DNA of 64,000 nucleotides, taken from NCBI RefSeq assembly GCF_038396675.1, contig NC_088926.1, forward strand, positions 27,714,501 through 27,778,500, written 5' to 3'. Below, one piece after another: positions 58,745-64,000 of the stretch. The position numbers and the translations under genes are program-made. Positions within the stretch are counted from its first letter, which is position 1, and each line of letters opens with the position of its first letter. Source of the DNA: Hydra vulgaris (lineage: Eukaryota; Cnidaria; Hydrozoa; Anthoathecata; Hydridae). The notes under the pieces were generated by a model. It was not told the DNA's origin, ran no database searches, and saw only the letters and a list, made by a program, of their open reading frames with translations.

Positions 58745-59155
58745 TTGTTTAATCTTTGCTTCCAACAAGGCTACAAGCAACCAATACTAGAAGGGAATTT
58801 ACTGGAAGATCCAAAATAATGTTTATGATGAAAGATAACGACTCACAGTTGACTTGATTAAGAGATTGCAGGAAAACAAGATGGAGAGAGAGAATTCCAA
58901 AGAACATATGTTCAAGTAAAAAAGCTAGACAAATTAGAAAGTAGAATTTTTGGAGCACTTAGGAACAGTCACAGTTAAAGGATAAGACTTAATTGAATGA
59001 TGAGTAACAAAAGAATAAATTTAAGTAGATTGCAGAAGAGACGCTAGCTCTTTAGAGCAGCGCTTATAGATAATTTAGAAAAGAGAAAGAGAAGCTACAT
59101 TACAATAATGTGATAATGGTTGAAGGCTGGCTGCAACCTTTACTTGTTTACTTAC
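58745..59155 (-). repeat. 3' end of the same LINE (fragment D)
   Basis: It carries AAGGCTACAAGCAACCAATA at its 3' tail and the same terminal segment as fragment A, including the GAGACGCTAGCTCTTTAGAG region (on +). Coding frames are broken. Confidence 0.7.
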
Positions 59156-59878
59156 ATTATAAGTTATTAATATGCAGATATTTATATTGTCTATATGATT
59201 CTATAAAACAATCTCTTATATGTGTTAACTCATCTAATAACTATAGTGTTTAAACATAATTATAGATTTAAATAAATTAATGTAAATAGATTATTTTATT
59301 ATATTTATAGTGTCAACTTTTTCACGGATCAACGATGTGACAAAAGAAAGTAAATCGAAATTGGCTCTATGTTTTTAACAAAGCAAGAGATCGCTATAGT
59401 GGTCACATGTGGTGAGCTATGTAAATAACTGATGTTTCAAACGATGAAGAGAAAAATAACTATAGTTAGAAGGGGATTAAAGAGGATGATGAAAACGATC
59501 CTTAACAAAAAATCAGAAGATTTTTTTCAATAAATATTAATATAATGTTTTAAATAAATATTTATATGAGTACTTTAAGTATAAATTTTAATAAATAGTA
59601 ATATAAATTATTTAAATGATGTTTTTAAAATGTTATTAATAAAAAAAATTATCAAAAAGAGCCACGCTATACTACTCATCTTTTGATTAGTAGCGTGTGG
59701 ACCATCCCTTAATGAACCCTTACATTTGGTGCAGACATTTTTATCAGGTTCCCTAAAGTATTTTTAAGGCTTATGGTGGTGCCGAATATAACATTTGCTA
59801 TTTGATTGACAACGCGTGATGTTTGTTTGACTTATTTGGGTTTCAATGTTTTAATGATATATTATTTTTTAAATAAGC

Positions 59879-59939
59879 CATGGGTCTAAATTTTAGTTAG
59901 GGGCACACCATAAGCTAAATACTAAAATTTAGACCCATG
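59879..59939. repeat. Inverted repeat, 19-bp perfect arms
   Basis: CATGGGTCTAAATTTTAGT at 59879-59897 is reverse-complemented at 59921-59939. Confidence 0.92.
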
Positions 59940-60329
59940 CTAAAATATATGGAATATTTTTTAGTTTGATACAATGTTTATCACGTAAAGATGCCAAAAT
60001 GTTTTGTTTGGTTGAATAAAGCTTTTTTTATTGCATAATATAGATTTACGTTTAGGCATAAAAATGTTTTCTTTGCAACACAATAACTTCATTAAATGGT
60101 TTTCATGCTCTTTTGAAATTCCCAAAAATAATGGAAATGCGCTAAAAAAATCTGTATTTTGAAGTAACTTAATGCTCAGCAATATGGTTACATATTATTA
60201 TCTTTTTTTAATATCTGAGCCTCCAAATGCTTATAAACGTTATGCTTATACAAAAACATGTATTTTCAACAAAAAATCTTCTTATTGCAAACCTTTATAT
60301 TACGTTGAAATTCCTGTAGATACCAGATT

Positions 60330-60618
60330 TAGAAGTGCATGTAAATTTTTTTGGAACTAAAGTAGGCCATCCAAGACCAGTAATTTGTGTAGTATAGTTT
60401 TTATTGCAAGCCAGTGTAGTATAGTTTTTATTGCAAGCCAGAGGAGCTTTTAGTAACTTCTCAGACAAAAACGAAATTACATATAATATCTTTATAATTT
60501 TTTTTTTGTCTTACTAATTGCTCAAAACACCTCTGGATTGCTATAAACTACACAAATTAGCGGACGCGGACTACCTACTTTAGTTCCAAAAATATTTACA
60601 TGTACTTCTAAATATGTA
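60330..60618. mobile_element. Foldback / MITE-like inverted repeat
   Basis: AGAAGTGCATGTAAATTTTT, GGAACTAAAGTAGG and ACAAATTAC-like blocks in the left arm recur inverted in the right arm (CCTACTTTAGTTCC, ATTTACATGTACTTCT). The arms are about 90-120 bp with differences; no target duplication is read. Confidence 0.7.
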
Positions 60619-62189
60619 CGGTTTTGACTTTTCATTTTTTTTAATTTTTATTTTATTTTTTGCCCCCATAAAGCACCATTCACGGAGCACTGCGAAAAAG
60701 CATTTAACAGGAAGTTCAGGCAAACCACGGATCCTTATATTTAAATTGCGGAAGGTTTAAAGTTATATCAATTTAAAAGATATTTCTAAACAGTACTTTA
60801 TAGAAGGTGTTTAATCACAAAAAATAAATTGTTTTATGATAAAATTATGCAGTATTTAAAATGTCAGTCATTTATATGTAACAAAGAGAGCAAAGGTCAC
60901 TAATAGAGACATTTTTAAATTGAAAAAAGTAGTTATTGGGCGGGTCCGGGCGGCACCAAAACCTATATTGGATTAAAAGGAAAAGGGTTAAATTTTAGCT
61001 CTACATATTTAGATTTTTACAGAAACATATAGAAATTACTAAAAAGCACATTCAAGTGAGCTATTATTTCTTTGTCTAAAAAGTTACCTTACCCTGTATT
61101 TTTATTGCAAGAAACGTAACTTTATAAATTATTTTACATTATACTCTGAAAGCTTGATTAATATTTTATTAATTGATTGGTATACAATAGCTAAAACTGG
61201 TTTGTGATACAAGGTAAAAGTTTTTCTTGCCTAACAATCTTGCCTAAGTTTTTTATAACAGATTTTTACAAAAATGGAATTAATGCTGCTTTTTGATTAT
61301 TTCCAATAACTGTGAAAGGGAGTTCTCCGTTAATTTAATGGAGTATTGATTCGACGAATTATATCTTTTAGGGTTAAGTTTCCAAATTCCGGCCACATCT
61401 TTACTATTTCGTTTCTAAAAAAAGCAACATTTTTGCAAATTTTTTTTTAAAAAATATCTAAAGAAATAGGTCTTCCATATAATCATACAATGTTAGAAAG
61501 ATATACCTTTCAGCACTCGGGGCTTAATGTTATATATTTTTTATAATAAAAATTGCGTAGACAAACAAAGATAACAAAGGTTAACAAATTCGACCAAATT
61601 ACAGCAATTTTTACGAAATATCAGAAATAAATAAAACTTATAAAAATAACTACAACTTTGACTAAATATCAGACTTTGAATTTTTTTTTTCAAGTCAATT
61701 CTGTTTCAAATCGGAAATAATGCAAATATTCATATTATAAACGATAACTGTTTAGATTACAAAGTTAATTCTAAAATATATTAAATAATTATTGATATTG
61801 TTAAGCGAAAAATGTTTTTAAGCTTTTTGTTTTCAACATTTAGATTTTATCATGAAAGTAACATAAACAATTTATATTAAATGATACAAACCTATTAACA
61901 TAAATATCTTACTTGCCTCAGGTATTGTATTTCAAGAATTTAAATTTAAATTGGAACTTGATAATTGACTTGAATTGGGTCACTTTACCCACACGAATGA
62001 AACATACCGTAAGTTTAACGGATAGAATGTTGAAGTCACAGGATACTTCGTAGCATTAAAATAAAAAACTAGTTAGTTTATCCTGACCGAATTGCCATGA
62101 TGTATAACAAAATAAACATAACCAAAACATTTTGTAATATTTATTTTAAAAGGAACAAATTTTTTATATCGATTAGTATTAGAATCAGT

Positions 62190-62280
62190 CGGTTTTTGAA
62201 TGGGGTCAAAAGAAATAAATCTTTAGTTTAAGTCAAGAGAAATAAATCTTTAGATTGGGTCAAGAGAAATAGACCTTTAT
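62190..62280. repeat. Three tandem 27-bp repeats
   Basis: Units of GTCAAGAGAAATAAATCTTT and variants, close to the 3' end of the - strand MULE gene. Confidence 0.8.
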
Positions 62281-62517
62281 TAAAATAAAAATAAAAAATA
62301 ACACTTTGTAACAAAAATCGTAAATATTCAATTTATCGTACAGTAGGGCATAAACATCTTGCATAAACTGCCAGAATATGATTGTTGATAGATTGATAAC
62401 CAATATATTCTACTTTATTATTGGGACTGAAACGGGTTTTAATGTCCTCCACACAGTCTAAACATTTAAGTAATTTTTCTTTAAATTTTAATAAACATAA
62501 ATTTGAATAATGTTGAA

Positions 62518-63055
62518 CTATGAACTAATTTCATCAGAAGGTTTTGAAGATACTGTATCAGAGGCTGAAAGGATAGAATTAGTATTATTGTCAGTAATAT
62601 CAATTTCAGCAATATTATTATTTACATAATTGCATTTATATATTAATGGTTCCTTTAATATCAACTCATTTTTAATGTCAATATTTAGAAAAGGGGATTC
62701 CCTATATAAAGACGATAATGATTGCCAAGACCAAGACTGTGGATATTTTCTAAATATTAGGAAAAAATGTTTGCAAAGGTAGGCTGATTGCAACCAGGCA
62801 ACACAGGTACATTTTGGCATTGTGTCTTTATCTCCGAAATAAACCATGTAGTTTTTATTTTTATCTGAAAAGCTATTCACTTTAAACACTCCATGTTCCT
62901 TTAGTATTACTCCATTTAAGTCAGTTTTGTTAGCCAAATCAATTTTCTGCAAACAATGTTTAACAAAATGGTGTAACCTATTATGTAAGTATTCAGGTAT
63001 GTTGCTACTATAGCGTCTGTATTGACAATTCATTTTGAAATTGGACTCTGAATAA
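62518..63055 (-). CDS. MULE-SWIM gene copy 2, exon D: SWIM zinc finger and stop
   Basis: The exon begins after ATGCATTTTAG with YSESNFKMNCQYRRYSSNIP, as in copy 1. MPKCTCVAWLQSAYLCKHFF is the SWIM finger (CxC...CxH). The exon stays open through an Asn/Ser-rich tail to a stop at 62518-62520. The ULP1 and PHD parts of copy 1 are not found downstream. A possible further piece around 62470-62340 on the - strand reads LLKCLDCVEDIKTRFSPNNK. Splice positions match copy 1 exactly. The whole visible part of copy 2 is free of stops and frameshifts, so this could be an active transposase, a recently inserted copy, or a domesticated gene. Confidence 0.7.
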
Positions 63056-63167
63056 CTAAAATGCATAAATAAAGTATATATTTTTTCAATTGCGTTGAAG
63101 TTGAGAATAGTTATAACTCACAACTAAATACTTACTGATCTAACTTATCTGGAAAGAATTCCTCAAT

Positions 63168-63312
63168 TAACACAGTTAGCATGCCAGTAATAGAAGAGTT
63201 TTTATGCCGTTGAAGAAAAGAGTACTTGAATGATTCATTTTGTCCTTCAACCCCATTATTGGTATTCAAATTTACTAACAACCGATCCCGACGATAAGCC
63301 CATATCCATTTC
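63168..63312 (-). CDS. MULE-SWIM gene copy 2, exon C: third acidic residue region
   Basis: Between TTGCCTAG and GTAAGT the exon encodes KWIWAYRRDRLLVNLNTNNG, VEGQNESFKYSFLQRHKNSS and ITGMLTVLIEEFFPDKLD. It is intact where copy 1 has a frameshift. The Glu of VEGQNESFK is the likely third catalytic residue. Limits were set from the splice signals; the acceptor is near 63312. Confidence 0.78.
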
Positions 63313-63550
63313 TAGGCAAAATAAAATGAGCATACCAATTAAAATCGTATACATAAGAAAAGAATCATTAATGTGAAAAAAAATCTAAAAAGACAGATAA
63401 AAAGTAAAAAAATTATGAATAATATAAACATAACATTAAAATAACATTATCATTAAGTTATGACATTACAATGGACATATACATTACAATCAAGATCATA
63501 AAGAGAGATTTAGTAAGCTTTGGTAATAGTAAGGTAAATAACATAATTAC

Positions 63551-63798
63551 TTCTTTAATACTTAACCAATAATTTGTAATATATTTCTTAAATTTATAAA
63601 ATTTTTCATCTAGCCAAAAGTTTGAGGAATGTAGTGACTCAATAGCAACATCTGCCTGATCTTCAGTTTGAGCTGTGGCAACACAGCGCAACAATGAAAT
63701 TATGCTGCCTTTAAAGTTAGAACAGCCATTTTTGATTTTGGAAAGCCAGCGATCCCATGCCTGCTCTCTATGAAAATCACATATGATAACTTGACAAG
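63551..63798 (-). CDS. MULE-SWIM gene copy 2, exon B
   Basis: It follows ATTCTTTAG and ends SIKE|GTAATT. It encodes CQVIICDFHREQAWDRWLSK, the CDFH.EQAW.RW motif of MULE transposases, then NFWLDEKFYKFKKYITNYWL. Length is 2 + 82 codons, compatible with exons A and C. It supplies the undamaged form of the segment rearranged in copy 1. Confidence 0.83.
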
Positions 63799-63939
63799 CT
63801 AAAGAATAATCACCACCATTCATAAAGAACAATTATTAGACAATAACCCATTATTTATTTTTACTAATTAAAGTTTTTAGGCAGTTATTTAAAAAATATC
63901 AATTTGAACAGAATATTTAGACAAATATAAACCTTTTAC

Positions 63940-64000
63940 CTGGAAAAATAGATTGCAATGATTCTATTTCTTCATTGCAATAATCAGTCATACAAAAAGC
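63940..64000 (-). CDS. MULE-SWIM gene copy 2, exon A (partial, enters from right edge)
   Basis: The reverse strand reads AFCMTDYCNEEIESLQSIFP, then one base of the next codon, followed by GTAAAAGG. This contains the second catalytic Asp (MTD). The remainder of the exon and the upstream exons lie beyond position 64000. Confidence 0.83.

Larger units (their letters stand above)
59156..62180. other. No recognised gene
   Basis: AT-rich DNA. It contains the 19-bp inverted repeat at 59879-59939 and the foldback at 60330-60618. A 27-bp tandem duplication (GTGTAGTATAGTTTTTATTG) lies at about 60390-60441. No coding motif is seen. Confidence 0.5.

Noticed and set aside
60172-60360. 62-residue + strand frame ending near the foldback
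   Set aside because: It has coding-like composition but no family motif, and its end lies in an inverted repeat; not supported.

Overview
The window reads as AT-rich nuclear DNA of a cnidarian, most likely Hydra. The reasons are the very high A+T content, long introns packed with DNA transposons of many superfamilies, long (TA)n arrays, and two recognisable animal DNA-repair genes with metazoan intron/exon structure. Nothing prokaryotic, organellar or CRISPR-like is visible. All family assignments come from reading motifs; no database was searched.

Two host genes lie in tandem on the + strand. The first is NSMCE1 (NSE1, the RING-type subunit of the SMC5/6 complex). Six exons from 5275 to 30907 encode the last 153 residues, and its 5' exons were not found. 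The second is PNKP (polynucleotide 5'-kinase/3'-phosphatase). Three exons from 31952 to 39956 form a complete 407-residue reading frame without an FHA domain. About 1 kb, mostly microsatellite, separates them.

Nearly everything else is mobile DNA. 1-3294: a TIR transposon with a two-exon DDE-type transposase of unassigned superfamily. 4163-5064: a deleted Tc1-like element. 6.3-11.0 kb: a relative of the first element, interrupted by a 2.2-kb Chapaev-type element (6786-9017) with 4-bp target duplications. 13.8-14.1 kb: a minisatellite whose unit matches a heat-shock element. 21.7-24.4 kb: a hAT element with 8-bp target duplication. 25.1-27.2 kb: a decayed gene of a multicopy family I cannot name. 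PNKP intron 2 holds a Mutator-like transposase relic, an inverted Penelope-like/GIY-YIG fragment, a Tc1 relic and a hAT MITE. 40.5-42.7 kb: another hAT (ZBED5-like).

43.2-49.3 kb holds a multi-exon, decayed Mutator-like transposase gene joined to a SWIM zinc finger, a ULP1-type cysteine protease and a PHD finger. The PHD finger is now split by MITEs and (TA)n arrays. A second, less damaged copy with the same splice sites enters from the right edge on the - strand (62518-64000). 50-60 kb contains several 3' fragments of one LINE family, a second LINE fragment, large microsatellites and many short-spacer perfect palindromes. The transposon proteins, the ULP1/PHD-bearing element and the recurrent palindromes are the most interesting parts; the host genes look ordinary apart from the short PNKP.
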